A model generated the notes under the pieces. It did not search any database, was not told the DNA's origin, and saw only the letters and a list, made by a program, of their open reading frames with translations. This document shows, one piece after another, positions 1-8,629 of a stretch of 64,000 bases of DNA. A program made the translations under genes and the position numbers. The stretch is from Sphingomonadaceae bacterium (GTDB lineage Bacteria; Pseudomonadota; Alphaproteobacteria; Sphingomonadales; Sphingomonadaceae), in the NCBI GenBank assembly GCA_024236195.1, contig JACKKZ010000005.1, positions 124,001-188,000 of the forward strand, in the 5' to 3' direction. Every line of letters begins with the position of its first letter. Position 1 is the first letter of the stretch.

Positions 1-186
1 ATCATCGCCATATACTGTATCATTGCCGACACCGCCGGTGACATTGTCATTTCCGTCACCGCCATGAACCGTGTCATTGCCTTCGCCGGCATCAATGAAA
101 TCATCGCCGCCAAGGCCGTTGATAATGTCATCACCGGGTGTACCGTCCAGATAGTCTGTGCCTTCGGTACCGTTGATGGTGCCCAT
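1..186 (-). CDS. RTX calcium-binding protein, N-terminal part
   Basis: The reverse strand reads 62 codons from an ATG at 186 to the window edge, so only the N-terminus is present. It consists of glycine/aspartate nonapeptides of the GGxGxDxxx kind (for example GGDGNDNVTGG), which in RTX proteins bind calcium and fold as a parallel beta-roll after type I secretion. The opening (MGTINGTEGTDYLDG) resembles the start of the large RTX protein at 12812. An AAAGGA Shine-Dalgarno lies about ten bases upstream. The AT-rich stretch 187-319 separates it from the CDP-alcohol transferase gene on the same strand and probably carries its promoter. Function beyond secretion and calcium binding cannot be told. 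Confidence 0.75.
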   Translation of the reverse strand, partial: MGTINGTEGTDYLDGTPGDDIINGLGGDDFIDAGEGNDTVHGGDGNDNVTGGVGNDTVYGDD

Positions 187-319
187 GAGAATCAATCCTT
201 TGCAAAGTGCCGATGTGGGGAAGCGGCAGCGCAATTTTTAATAAAGGAAAAACACAATTCTCAAAGGTCTATTCGCAGGTTTAGGTGAACAATGGCTGAG
301 CGATCCGCTTGGCGCGGCC

Positions 320-1270
320 CTAATGATGGCGCAGGATAAGGGTCCAGCCCAACACCATGAACCATCCCGTCGCGACCACCGCGAATACATGCAGCAAGAT
401 CGCTCCACCCCCGGCGAGGATCGCGAGGAAAGCAGCAAAAGCATAGAAATCGCGCATGGTGATCCATGTAAGCCACTGCCTGATGCGCGACGGGCGCTGG
501 TTCACGCGGGTCTTGAGCGCATCGAAGGTGAAATTGCCCCCATCGCGGCGTGACTGGATCGCGAGAATGGCACTGCCCAGCGCCAGAATAGCACAACCCA
601 ATGTTCCAGCCAGCCCCGCCTGTTCATTTCCGCTGGCCCAGATATTGTAGCTGACCCCGCCAATAAAGCCGAGATTGGTCAGTGCATCGGTCACGCTATC
701 CAGCATGGCCCCACGGGCGGAACTGCGGAAGGTCGCACGGGCCATTTCGCCATCAACGCCATCAACGATGGAGGCAAGCTGGAACAGCGCCGCCCCGATC
801 ACCAGCCCCGTCGCTTCGCCAAACAGGAGTGCGGCGAGCATAGCCATTCCGATCATCGCTGCTGCCAGCGTGGCATGCCAAGGCCGCGCGCCCGGCCATT
901 TCAGGACCAAGCTCGTCATGGCTTGCGAAATCGGCCGATTGATATGGCGCGAGACGATGCCATCACCGGGCTTGCCGGTGGTCTTGATGATGGCGCGGCT
1001 TTCCTGTCTCAGCGCTGGGATATCCTTGAATGCGGGGCTATCGAGGTGGGGGAGTCCGGCGCTGTCACCTGCGCTCCATTGCGCAGAGGGGGCAAGCCGT
1101 TGGATCTCCGTCAGGCAGAGTTCAGTCGCCTGCCACCCGCCGGGCACGGCGACCAAAACCGACTCTCCGCTTGTCGCAGCAATTGCCCGCGCCGCTGCGG
1201 GAATCCCGGCGACGCAGTAATTCGCTGCTTTTTCGCTGGCAAAGAGGATCAGGGAAGGGGTGGCGGTCAT
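320..1270 (-). CDS. CDP-alcohol phosphotransferase, di-inositol-phosphate synthase-like
   Basis: Integral membrane enzyme of 316 residues from the ATG at 1270; an in-frame ATG at 1303 is an alternative. The CDP-alcohol phosphotransferase motif DGxDGxxARxx...G...D...D is intact at about residues 163-190 (DGVDGEMARATF, then LDSVTDA), followed by several hydrophobic segments. Just before it lies a linker containing DGIVSRHINRPIS, typical of enzymes fused to a nucleotidyltransferase, such as the bifunctional inositol-phosphate cytidylyltransferase/di-inositol-phosphate synthases of thermophiles. The first 110 residues look like a shortened or degenerate remnant of such a partner domain. With inositol-phosphate synthase (3627) and a separate cytidylyltransferase-like gene (4760) nearby, transfer of an inositol-phosphate or similar group from a CDP donor is the best guess. 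Substrate is inferred. Confidence 0.72.
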   Translation of the reverse strand: MTATPSLILFASEKAANYCVAGIPAAARAIAATSGESVLVAVPGGWQATELCLTEIQRLAPSAQWSAGDSAGLPHLDSPAFKDIPALRQESRAIIKTTGKPGDGIVSRHINRPISQAMTSLVLKWPGARPWHATLAAAMIGMAMLAALLFGEATGLVIGAALFQLASIVDGVDGEMARATFRSSARGAMLDSVTDALTNLGFIGGVSYNIWASGNEQAGLAGTLGCAILALGSAILAIQSRRDGGNFTFDALKTRVNQRPSRIRQWLTWITMRDFYAFAAFLAILAGGGAILLHVFAVVATGWFMVLGWTLILRHH

Positions 1271-1405
1271 GTCCAGCTTGCAAAATGGCAGAGGGGATAG
1301 CATCGCCCTACAGGCACAATCGGCAAGCGCAAGCTGCCCCAACCAGGATCGCAAGCGAGCAAACAGGTGACGTCTCCCCGACCCGACATATCTGGATCAC
1401 AGGGA

Positions 1406-2221
1406 ATGGCGCGCATCCCGGCAATGCAGAACCCGATTGATCGGTTGCTCTATCACCCGCTCGCTGCACGGCTTGCCCGGCTGCTGGCGAAGACACCAAT
1501 CACGCCAAACATGGTCTCCGTCGCCGGCGGGATGGTCGTAGTGCTGGCAGGCATCGCCTATATCCAGCCGGGCTGGCCGGGGGCGGTACTGGCTGGCCTT
1601 GCCCTGCATATGAGCTGGCATGTCCTGGACGGCGCGGATGGCGACCTCGCGCGGTTAACCGGACGCAGCAGCCCGACGGGCGAAATTGTGGACGGGATCG
1701 CTGACTATGCGAGTCACTTCATCCTTTATTCGATCCTTGGCCTCGCAGCCTTTCCGGTAGCCGGATGGATCGCACCGGCGCTAGCACTCGCGGCTGGGCT
1801 CAGCCGGATATTGCAGGCGAGTTTTTTCGAAGCGCAGAGGCGGCAATTCCTGAGCTGGGCCTATGGCATCCCTTGGCTGCGGACGCGCGATGCGGGTTCT
1901 TCAGGGCTCGGCGCGCTTGGGGCCGCCTACCTGGCTGTTGCAGGCTGGCTGGCGCCCGGAGATGACGCGATTGAACGGGCCTTGGCTGACCCTGAACAGG
2001 CGGGACCGATCCGCGAACTCTTGATTGAAATGGGGCCTACGCCCTTTTCCGGCAACAGCCTGCTGGGGGCGAACTACCGGACGATTGCGCTGGGCCTGTC
2101 CGTGCTGGCGGGCAGCCCGATCTGGTATTTTCTCTATGAAGTAACAGTGCTCAATCTTGCGCTGGCATTCAGTGTTTGGCGGTCGCGTCGGGCCTATGCA
2201 GCGCTCAGAACTCTGCGATAG
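1406..2221 (+). CDS. CDP-alcohol phosphotransferase, second copy
   Basis: Membrane protein of 271 residues. The family motif is clear at about residues 72-100 (DGADGDLARLTG, then GEIVDGIADYA). Before it comes the segment NPIDRLLYHPLAARLARLLAKTPITPNMVSV, matching the usual family start with TPN before the first helix. I chose the ATG at 1406; a GTG at 1367 would add 13 residues. The gene diverges from the first CDP-alcohol transferase across about 135 bases and overlaps the 3' end of the convergent glycosyltransferase by 28 bases. Paired with the first copy, it probably performs a second phosphodiester-forming step with a CDP-activated polyol. The exact acceptor is unknown. Confidence 0.7.
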   Translation: MARIPAMQNPIDRLLYHPLAARLARLLAKTPITPNMVSVAGGMVVVLAGIAYIQPGWPGAVLAGLALHMSWHVLDGADGDLARLTGRSSPTGEIVDGIADYASHFILYSILGLAAFPVAGWIAPALALAAGLSRILQASFFEAQRRQFLSWAYGIPWLRTRDAGSSGLGALGAAYLAVAGWLAPGDDAIERALADPEQAGPIRELLIEMGPTPFSGNSLLGANYRTIALGLSVLAGSPIWYFLYEVTVLNLALAFSVWRSRRAYAALRTLR

Positions 2222-3318
2222 GCCTCCAGCGTGGCAGCGGCGAAGGCTCGCCGATCGAGATCCTTTGCCCGCGCCAGCCCTTTGCGGGATAGCTCAACTG
2301 CCAAGGCCGGATCATCAACGAGCTTTGTCAAAGCCCCGGCAATGCAAGCCGTGTCGAGCGGATCAACCAGCAGCGCAGCTCCGGCAGTAACCTCTGGCAT
2401 GGCCGAGCGGTCACTGGTGATAACCGGGCAGCCACATGCCATTGCCTCGGCCAGCGGCATGCCGAAGCCTTCACACAGCGAGGGATGGAGCAGCGCTCGT
2501 GCCCCTGAATAGAGCAGAGGCAAATCCGCATCGCCCAGTTGCGCGAGGAAATGCACGCGCTCCGCTACACCAAGCGCCTTGGCCAGTTGCTCAAGTGAAG
2601 TAGCGCCAACGCTGCGCCGCTGGACGAAGACCAGGTCCAGCGCAAGACCGCTTGAAACAGCCGTGGCAAAGCCGCGCAGGGCAGCCTCGTGATTCTTGTA
2701 GGGGGCGTCTTGTCCGATGGTCAGGATGTAGTCTCCCGGGGGAAGCCCCAGCCGTTTGCGGTCGCTGGCGCTCACAGCGAGCGGGCGGAAGTGATCGGCA
2801 ACACCCGGCAGAATCGCATGAGTCCTGCTGGCAAGTTCGGGTTGCAACCGCTTGATCACGCTGCGGGTCGCCTCGCTGACTGTCAGAATGGCGTCCGACT
2901 GGCGCAGCGCCCTGTTGATGCCGTGACGATAAAAGGCTCGCTCTACCCAGCCCCACGGGCGCGGGTTGCACAGTTCCGGATCGGTCAGCCACATGACATC
3001 ATGGATGGTCGTGACAGTCCGCATGGTCAGTCCGTGCGGCAGGATATTGGCGGGGGCATGGAACAGGTCGACGTCGGCGAGATCAACCAGTCTTGGGAGC
3101 CACCACATGCTCGCCGGGCCATTTGCTGCGGCTTCCACCACCACCTCTGCCACGTTGGCAGCCTGCGACAGCGGACTCTGAAGCGCGCCGTTGCGCAGCA
3201 GTTTGAAATGCCAGTCTGGTGCCAGTTCCGGCAGGTAGTCCACCAGCGCCTGTATCACAGTACCAATCCCGCTCGGACGCGGGCCGATATAGCGGCAATC
3301 GAGGCAGATGGTTGGCAT
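2194..3318 (-). CDS. GT4-family glycosyltransferase
   Basis: A retaining, GT-B fold glycosyltransferase of 374 residues, starting at the ATG at 3318 (MPTICLDCRYIGPRPSGIGT). The N-terminal SGIGT loop is the usual acceptor-side start. The C-terminal donor domain has ILTIGQDAPYKNH and the E-x7-E signature in HPSLCEGFGMPLAEAMACG, then PVITSDRSAMPEV. It most resembles WbaP/mannosyl-type GT4 enzymes of polysaccharide loci. It lies between the CDP-alcohol transferases and the inositol-phosphate synthase, so it likely adds a sugar to the exported glycan. Donor and acceptor cannot be read from sequence. It is transcribed away from ino1 across a 308-base divergent region. Confidence 0.82.
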   Translation of the reverse strand: MPTICLDCRYIGPRPSGIGTVIQALVDYLPELAPDWHFKLLRNGALQSPLSQAANVAEVVVEAAANGPASMWWLPRLVDLADVDLFHAPANILPHGLTMRTVTTIHDVMWLTDPELCNPRPWGWVERAFYRHGINRALRQSDAILTVSEATRSVIKRLQPELASRTHAILPGVADHFRPLAVSASDRKRLGLPPGDYILTIGQDAPYKNHEAALRGFATAVSSGLALDLVFVQRRSVGATSLEQLAKALGVAERVHFLAQLGDADLPLLYSGARALLHPSLCEGFGMPLAEAMACGCPVITSDRSAMPEVTAGAALLVDPLDTACIAGALTKLVDDPALAVELSRKGLARAKDLDRRAFAAATLEAYRRVLSAA

Positions 3319-3626
3319 GATCCCACCAGCCTTCCGCCATCGGGCGATGGGTCGCAAGCAGCAATTCATCTGCTGGTCAGGAAAACGCTGTCACGCACAT
3401 CTGGGACTGGGGTTTCTTGACGAAAAAGCTGATTGAACTTGCGACTTTAGAGGGAGCAAAGACCGGTCGAGAGCGAAGAACAACCATTGGATTCTTGGCG
3501 CTTGGGGGCTACGAACAAGTTCCCGGTGATGATGATGCAAGCCCGGTTGTTTATTTTGTGCCCGCAATGCTCCAGCGGGTGCGGCTTTCCCGCCCGGTTG
3601 GCGGGTGCCTGTGGAGAAAGAAGATT
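3319..3626. promoter_or_regulatory. Divergent intergenic region before ino1
   Basis: This 308-base gap separates the minus-strand glycosyltransferase start from the proposed TTG start of the inositol-phosphate synthase. The plus frame is open from 3417, but that translation has no resemblance to the family and I treat it as leader. The stretch 3530-3560 is AT-rich (GTTGTTTATTTTG) and could hold promoter elements. No confident -35/-10 pair, riboswitch or terminator was recognised. Confidence 0.35.
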
Positions 3627-4736
3627 TTGCGTTCCGTATCGCCCATTCGTGTCGCGATCATTGGTATCGGCAATTGTGCCAGCTCGCTGGTGCAAGGGGC
3701 TGCGCATTATGCGCAAGGGGCCTCAACCAGCGGGCTGATCCATGAATTCGTGGCGGGTTATGGTGCAGGCGACGTGGAATTTGTGCTCGGCATAGATGTC
3801 GATGCGCGCAAGGTGGGCCGGGATATTGCCGAAGCCATCTTCGCTGCGCCGAACAACACAACAGTGTTTTGCAGCAATGTCCCGGCCACTGGAGCCAGGG
3901 TGATGCGCGGGCGTGTGCTGGATGGCGTTGCAGGCCATATGACCGAGGCGGGCGAGCGTGGTTTTATCCTCGCGGAGGGCACCGACGCGACGCAGGCGGA
4001 GGTGGTTGCTGCACTCAAGGAATCGGGCGCAGACATACTCGTCAATTTCCTGCCGGTCGGTTCGCAGGAGGCGAGCGAATTCTACATGGAATGCGCGCTG
4101 GAAGCGGGCGTTGGCGTGGTCAACTGCATCCCTGTCTTCATCGCCAGCGATCCGGAATGGGAAGCGCGCTTTCGCGAGCAGGGCCTGCCCATCGTGGGTG
4201 ACGATATCAAGGCGCAGGTGGGCGCGACCATTGTCCACCGCACCTTGTCCAACCTGTTCACCACCCGCGGGGTGACGGTGGAGCGGACCTACCAGCTCAA
4301 CACTGGCGGCAATACCGATTTCATGAACATGCTCGACCGGCAGCGGCTGACCAGCAAGAAGACCTCCAAGACCGAGGCCGTGCAGGCCGCGCTGGCGCAG
4401 CGGCTGGCGGATGAGAATATCCAGATTGGCCCGTCCGAATATGTCCCGTGGCAGAAGGACAACAAATTGTGTTTCCTGCGGCTGGAGGGGACGCAATGGG
4501 GCGACGTGCCGCTGAACCTGGAACTGCGCCTCTCGGTCGAAGACAGCCCCAATGCCGCCGCCTGCGTGATGGATGCGATCCGTTTCTGCAAGGCCGCGCT
4601 GGACAAGGGCGATAGCGGCGCGCTGATCGCGCCCAGCGCCTATTACTGCAAGCATCCACCGCAGCAGATGGATGATGCCGCAGCCGGGCGTATGCTCGAT
4701 CCTTACCTGCCGCGCCCGGTACAGGCAGCGGAATAG
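3627..4736 (+). CDS. ino1: Inositol-3-phosphate synthase
   Basis: Converts glucose-6-phosphate to 1D-myo-inositol-3-phosphate with NAD as a recycled cofactor, in the cytoplasm. The Rossmann motif VAIIGIGNCASSLVQG lies at the N-terminus. Family blocks follow: VGSQEASEFY, PVFIASDPEWEARF, IVGDDIKAQVGATIVHR, QLNTGGNTDFMNM and SEYVPWQKDNK. I chose a TTG at 3627, preceded by GGAG at 3613, which gives 369 residues, the usual length of the actinobacterial-type enzyme. An upstream in-frame start at 3417 would add 70 residues with no family match. It is followed at short spacing by the cytidylyltransferase-like gene, consistent with one inositol-phosphate activation pathway. Confidence 0.9.
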   Translation: MRSVSPIRVAIIGIGNCASSLVQGAAHYAQGASTSGLIHEFVAGYGAGDVEFVLGIDVDARKVGRDIAEAIFAAPNNTTVFCSNVPATGARVMRGRVLDGVAGHMTEAGERGFILAEGTDATQAEVVAALKESGADILVNFLPVGSQEASEFYMECALEAGVGVVNCIPVFIASDPEWEARFREQGLPIVGDDIKAQVGATIVHRTLSNLFTTRGVTVERTYQLNTGGNTDFMNMLDRQRLTSKKTSKTEAVQAALAQRLADENIQIGPSEYVPWQKDNKLCFLRLEGTQWGDVPLNLELRLSVEDSPNAAACVMDAIRFCKAALDKGDSGALIAPSAYYCKHPPQQMDDAAAGRMLDPYLPRPVQAAE

Positions 4737-4759
4737 GTCCCGGGCTTGGGTACCGGGTG

Positions 4760-5515
4760 ATGGACGCATTGATTCTTGCCGCAGGATTTGGCAGCCGCTT
4801 GCGCGATGTGGAGCCATGCAAGCCGCTGACGCAGCTGCACGGCCTGTCGTTGCTGGAGATTGCGATCCGGCAACTGGCCAGCGTTGGTGTTACGTGCGTG
4901 GCGGTTGCGACAGGCCATGAAGCAGGCGCATTGGAAGCTGCATTGCCCGGCATGGCAGAGCGCGCTGGCGTGGTTGTCGAGGCTCGCCGCGTTGCCGATT
5001 ACAGCCAGCCCAACGGCTATTCCGTGCTGGCAGGCGCGGCGGATTTTGCCGGGGACTTCCTGTTGGTCATGGCCGACCATGTGTTTTCGCGCCCGGTGCT
5101 CCGGGCGCTGCTGGATGGCCCGCCGGCAGGCAACGGCACCGTGCTGGCCATTGATCGCCGCGTCACTTCGCCGCTGGTCGATCCCGATGATGCGACATGG
5201 GTGCAGACTGGCGAGGATGGCCGTATCCTCCACATCGGCAAGACCATCCGCCCCTATGATGCCGTCGATTGCGGAGCCTTCCGCGCATCGCCCGCCTTGC
5301 TGGAGGCAATCCGGGCGGCGATCCAAGACGGGGCGGCAGGCTCGCTGTCAGAGGGGATGCAGCGCCTTGCTGACGAGGGCCGAGCGCAGACGGTCGATAT
5401 TGGCGAGGCGTGGTGGATTGATGTCGATGATGCCCACATGCTCGACCTCGCCCGGGCCCAGGTCGCGCAGCACTTGCCGGACCTGTTCGGCACAGCACAG
5501 CTGGTGACGCCATGA
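4760..5515 (+). CDS. Nucleotidyltransferase, likely inositol-1-phosphate cytidylyltransferase
   Basis: A 251-residue GT-A fold NTP transferase. The N-terminal LILAAGFGSRL signature with CKPLTQLHGLSLLE corresponds to the nucleotide-binding loop and PKPL region. The DFLLVMADHVF block and the late WWIDVDDAHML block place the metal-binding aspartates as in inositol-phosphate cytidylyltransferases. That family makes CDP-inositol from CTP and inositol-1-phosphate. The assignment rests on those blocks plus its position directly after ino1 and near two CDP-alcohol transferases. A sugar-1-phosphate nucleotidyltransferase of other specificity is possible. The ATG at 4760 is preferred to the adjacent GTG at 4757. 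Its stop overlaps the next start by four bases. Confidence 0.75.
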   Translation: MDALILAAGFGSRLRDVEPCKPLTQLHGLSLLEIAIRQLASVGVTCVAVATGHEAGALEAALPGMAERAGVVVEARRVADYSQPNGYSVLAGAADFAGDFLLVMADHVFSRPVLRALLDGPPAGNGTVLAIDRRVTSPLVDPDDATWVQTGEDGRILHIGKTIRPYDAVDCGAFRASPALLEAIRAAIQDGAAGSLSEGMQRLADEGRAQTVDIGEAWWIDVDDAHMLDLARAQVAQHLPDLFGTAQLVTP

Positions 5516-6738
5516 CGCCGCCTGTCCTGCTCGACATGACCCGCGCGGTTGGCCGCCGCTGGAACGGCGCAACGCCGAGCGGAATTGACCGGGTGTGCGA
5601 TGCCTATGCGCGGCACTTTGGCGGGGAGGCGCTGGCCGTCGTGCAACTGCGCGGCCATGCAAGGGTGCTCAGCCCCTCAGCCTCTCGCAGCCTGTTCGCG
5701 GCGCTGGACCTCCCGACCGGGCAATTCCGCCGCAAGCTGGCCGCGCTGTTGCTGCGTCGTGCCTCCAGCCAGAACCTGTCCGGTGCAGCATATCTCAATG
5801 TCGGCCATTCCGATTTTGACTTGCCCGCCCATGCAAGCTGGCTGCGCAAAAGCGACGTCCGGCCCGTCTATCTGCTGCATGATCTGATCCCGATCACTCA
5901 CCCGCAGCTTACCACTCCGCACAAGACGCGCCGCCATCGCGGACGCGTGGAACATGCACTTCGCCAAGCCGCCGGGATCATCGTCAATTCACAGGCGACA
6001 GCGGATGAGTTGATGGCCTTTGCTGACGGGATGCCATTCCCGCCGCGGCTGGTCGCCCCGCTAGGCAGCGCGGCCATGCCGGTACCCTTGCGGCCTGCAT
6101 CGTCGGCAACACCTTACTTCGTCTCTGTCGGCACGATTGAAACGCGCAAGAACCATATGCTCCTGCTGCGCGCATGGTCGAATCTTGTTGAGATACTGGG
6201 TGCCGCAGCTCCGCGCCTTGTGCTGGCGGGCAATATGGGGCTTGGCGGCAAGGCGGTGCGTGATGCGCTGGCCAGCGATCCGCAACTCGGCAGCCATGTC
6301 GAAATTCGCAGCGGGCTCGATGATGCGCAAATCGCACAGTTGGTTGCAGCATCGCGTGCCATGCTGTTGCCGACACTGGCAGAGGGCTATGGCTTGCCGC
6401 TGGTGGAGGCATTGCAAATGCGCGTGCCCGTTATCGCCAGCGACCTGCCCAGCCTGCGCGAGATCGGGCAAGGTATTCCCACCTTCCTCGATCCTCAGGA
6501 CGACGCGGCTTGGGCTGCTACTATCGCGGATTTCTGTGCTGACGGAGCTGAACACCGGCGGCAGCTTGGCAAGGTTGGTCTGTTCCAGCCGCCCGGCTGG
6601 GAGCAGCACTTTGCCGCCTGCGAAGATTGGCTGGCGCAGCTTCCCCGGACAGTCAACAATCCTTGCATGGACTCGGATAATCGCATTTACAGGCCCGCAA
6701 CCCAGCCCCATGAACAAGGCCAGACCGCCCAGTGTTGA
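5512..6738 (+). CDS. GT4-family glycosyltransferase
   Basis: A 408-residue GT-B glycosyltransferase translationally coupled (ATGA overlap) to the nucleotidyltransferase. The N-terminus has GATPSGIDRV, a common GT4 start, and LLHDLIPITHPQL. The donor domain carries VGTIETRKNHMLLLRAW and LPTLAEGYGLPLVEALQMRVPVIASDLPSLREI, with the two glutamates of the E-x7-E motif. The last about 30 residues, after the TVNNPCMDSDN stretch, look unstructured. It is presumably cytoplasmic and membrane-peripheral, acting on a growing lipid-linked glycan. The next gene begins within its last codons (GTG at 6732), so it appears to be co-transcribed with the export genes. Confidence 0.82.
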   Translation: MTPPVLLDMTRAVGRRWNGATPSGIDRVCDAYARHFGGEALAVVQLRGHARVLSPSASRSLFAALDLPTGQFRRKLAALLLRRASSQNLSGAAYLNVGHSDFDLPAHASWLRKSDVRPVYLLHDLIPITHPQLTTPHKTRRHRGRVEHALRQAAGIIVNSQATADELMAFADGMPFPPRLVAPLGSAAMPVPLRPASSATPYFVSVGTIETRKNHMLLLRAWSNLVEILGAAAPRLVLAGNMGLGGKAVRDALASDPQLGSHVEIRSGLDDAQIAQLVAASRAMLLPTLAEGYGLPLVEALQMRVPVIASDLPSLREIGQGIPTFLDPQDDAAWAATIADFCADGAEHRRQLGKVGLFQPPGWEQHFAACEDWLAQLPRTVNNPCMDSDNRIYRPATQPHEQGQTAQC

Positions 6739-7826
6739 ACCGATTGAAGTCCCTGAACCCGCTTTTCCTGGCGGTGGTTGCCTTGCCGACGGCGCTGGCC
6801 GTGCTCTATTTCGGGTTGCTGGCGGAAGACGTCTATGTCTCGGAATCGCGCATCCTCGTGCGCAGTCCGGCCAAGCCGGACACTTCGCCTTTCGGCGCGG
6901 TATTTGGTGCAAATGCGATCACCGGGGCGACGGAAGAAAGCAACGCGGTGCGCGAATTCCTGCGCTCACGGGAAGCTCTCAAACAGGTCAACAAGGATGG
7001 CTTTGTCTCGCAAGCCTATGGCGACAGCAGCATCTTCTTCCTTGACCGCTTTGGCGGGCTGACTGGCGACACATTCGAACAGCTTTACGAATATTTCGGC
7101 GGCAAGCTGGCGATTGAAGACGGCACCAGCATCCTTGTGCTTCGGGTACGGGTGGAGGCATTCGACCCGAAGCAGGCACAGGAAATCAATGAACGGCTGC
7201 TGCAGCGATCGGAGGAGCTGGTCAACACGCTCTCTGCCCGGGCGCGCAAGGATGCGATCAGCTTCTCGCAAAAGGAAGTGGACCTCGCCCGCGATCAGGC
7301 CAAGGCAGCGTCGCTGGCGCTGGCCAAATTCCGCGACCGGGCGGGCGTGATCGACCCGGAAATGCAGGCCAAGGTCGGCTTGCAGACGATCTCGCAATTG
7401 CAGGAAGAGCTGATCGCCACGCGCACGCAATTGCTCCAGATGCGCACTTACACGCCGCGCGCTTCGCAAATTCCCTTCCTGAAGACGCAGGTGCGCGAAC
7501 TGGAGCGGGAAATCGCCAAACAGACGAAGGAAATCGCTGGTGGATCGAGCTCGCTCTCTGCCAGCACGGCCCGCTACCAGGAATTGAAGCTGGCCTCGCA
7601 ATTTGCCGAGCAGCAACTGGCCGTGGCGCTCGCCTCGCAGCAGGATGCGCAGGCAGAGGCGCGGCGCAAGCAGGCCTATGTCGAGCGGATCGCGGAACCT
7701 TCGCTGCCGGACTATGCCGCCTATCCCAAGCGGTTGCGGAGCATCTTCGCGACGCTGGTGCTCGGCTTGCTGGCCTGGGGTGTGCTTTCCATGCTGCTGG
7801 TCGGCATTCGTGAGCACCGCGACTAA
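6732..7826 (+). CDS. kpsE: Capsule export inner-membrane protein, KpsE/Wzz-like
   Basis: A 364-residue polysaccharide co-polymerase/export adaptor. One membrane helix lies near the N-terminus (PLFLAVVALPTALAVLYFGLL). A long, charged, coiled-coil periplasmic region follows (for example ELEREIAKQTKEI), and a second helix lies at the C-terminus (FATLVLGLLAWGVLSMLLVGI), giving the typical two-helix PCP topology. The segment SESRILVRSP after the first helix is characteristic. It links the inner-membrane ABC exporter to the outer-membrane lipoprotein. The GTG start at 6732 overlaps the preceding stop. The kpsM start overlaps its own stop, so kpsE, kpsM and kpsT form one tightly coupled unit. Confidence 0.85.
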   Translation: MLNRLKSLNPLFLAVVALPTALAVLYFGLLAEDVYVSESRILVRSPAKPDTSPFGAVFGANAITGATEESNAVREFLRSREALKQVNKDGFVSQAYGDSSIFFLDRFGGLTGDTFEQLYEYFGGKLAIEDGTSILVLRVRVEAFDPKQAQEINERLLQRSEELVNTLSARARKDAISFSQKEVDLARDQAKAASLALAKFRDRAGVIDPEMQAKVGLQTISQLQEELIATRTQLLQMRTYTPRASQIPFLKTQVRELEREIAKQTKEIAGGSSSLSASTARYQELKLASQFAEQQLAVALASQQDAQAEARRKQAYVERIAEPSLPDYAAYPKRLRSIFATLVLGLLAWGVLSMLLVGIREHRD

Positions 7827-8629
7827 TGGCCAGCGCGCCGCCTTCTCCTGCCTCTTTGACGGACAGTCTGCGCGTCAATGCGCGGATTGTCGGGGCCTTG
7901 CTGGTGCGCGAAATGCTCACCCGCTACGGGCGGCACAATATCGGTTTCCTGTGGCTGTTCGTGGAGCCGATGATTTTCACCATCGGGGTGACGATCCTGT
8001 GGACGGCAACCAAATCCGTCCATGGCAGCGACCTGCCCATCGTCGCCTTTGCCCTCACCGGCTATTCCAGCGTGCTGCTTTGGCGCAACATGCCGGGGCG
8101 CTGTATCGGGGCGCTCTGGGCGAACCTGCCGCTGATGTATCACCGCAATATCAAGGTGCTGGACATCTATATTGCGCGGCTGCTGCTGGAATTTGGCGGC
8201 GCGACGATATCCTTTGCTGTTCTGGGACTGATCCTGATCCTGTCTGTCTGGCTGGAGCCGCCGGAGGATATACTGAAAGTCGTGGGCGGCTGGCTGATCC
8301 TAGCATGGTTCGGGGCTGCACTGGCGGTAACGCTAGGGGCGCTGAGCCATCATAGCGAGCTGGTCGATAAACTCTGGCACCCGGCATCCTACCTCATCTT
8401 CCCACTCTCCGGCGCGGCTTTCCTCGTCGATGCGTTGCCCAGGTTTGCGCAGGAAATCGTGCTCTGGATTCCCATGGTGCATGGGGTGGAGATGGTGCGC
8501 GAGGGCTGGTTCGGGGTGCAGGCGCGGGCACATTATGACCTTGGCTATGTCATCCCGGTCTCGCTGGCACTGACCGTGGCCGCCCTGATCATGGTTCGCT
8601 GGACAGAGCGGCGGGTGGTGCCCGAATGA
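7826..8629 (+). CDS. kpsM: Polysaccharide ABC exporter permease, KpsM-like
   Basis: An ABC-2 type membrane subunit of 267 residues. A short cytoplasmic N-terminus leads into LVREMLTRYGRHNIGFLWLFVEPM, the conserved amphipathic start of KpsM/CtrC permeases. About six hydrophobic helices follow, ending with a basic tail (MVRWTERRVVPE). It forms the inner-membrane channel for a finished glycan together with KpsT. The start codon overlaps the kpsE stop and the end overlaps the kpsT start. Pfam ABC2_membrane membership is expected from this organisation. Confidence 0.88.
   Translation: MASAPPSPASLTDSLRVNARIVGALLVREMLTRYGRHNIGFLWLFVEPMIFTIGVTILWTATKSVHGSDLPIVAFALTGYSSVLLWRNMPGRCIGALWANLPLMYHRNIKVLDIYIARLLLEFGGATISFAVLGLILILSVWLEPPEDILKVVGGWLILAWFGAALAVTLGALSHHSELVDKLWHPASYLIFPLSGAAFLVDALPRFAQEIVLWIPMVHGVEMVREGWFGVQARAHYDLGYVIPVSLALTVAALIMVRWTERRVVPE

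Noticed and set aside
64..288. Plus-strand open frame at the window start
   Set aside because: It is the complement of the RTX repeats encoded on the minus strand and has no ribosome-binding site.
3417..3626. N-terminal extension of inositol-phosphate synthase
   Set aside because: The extra 70 residues do not resemble the family, and a TTG at 3627 with GGAG upstream gives the normal length.
3723..4817. Antisense open frame of about 364 codons over ino1
   Set aside because: The plus strand encodes an unmistakable inositol-phosphate synthase. The antisense product lacks motifs.
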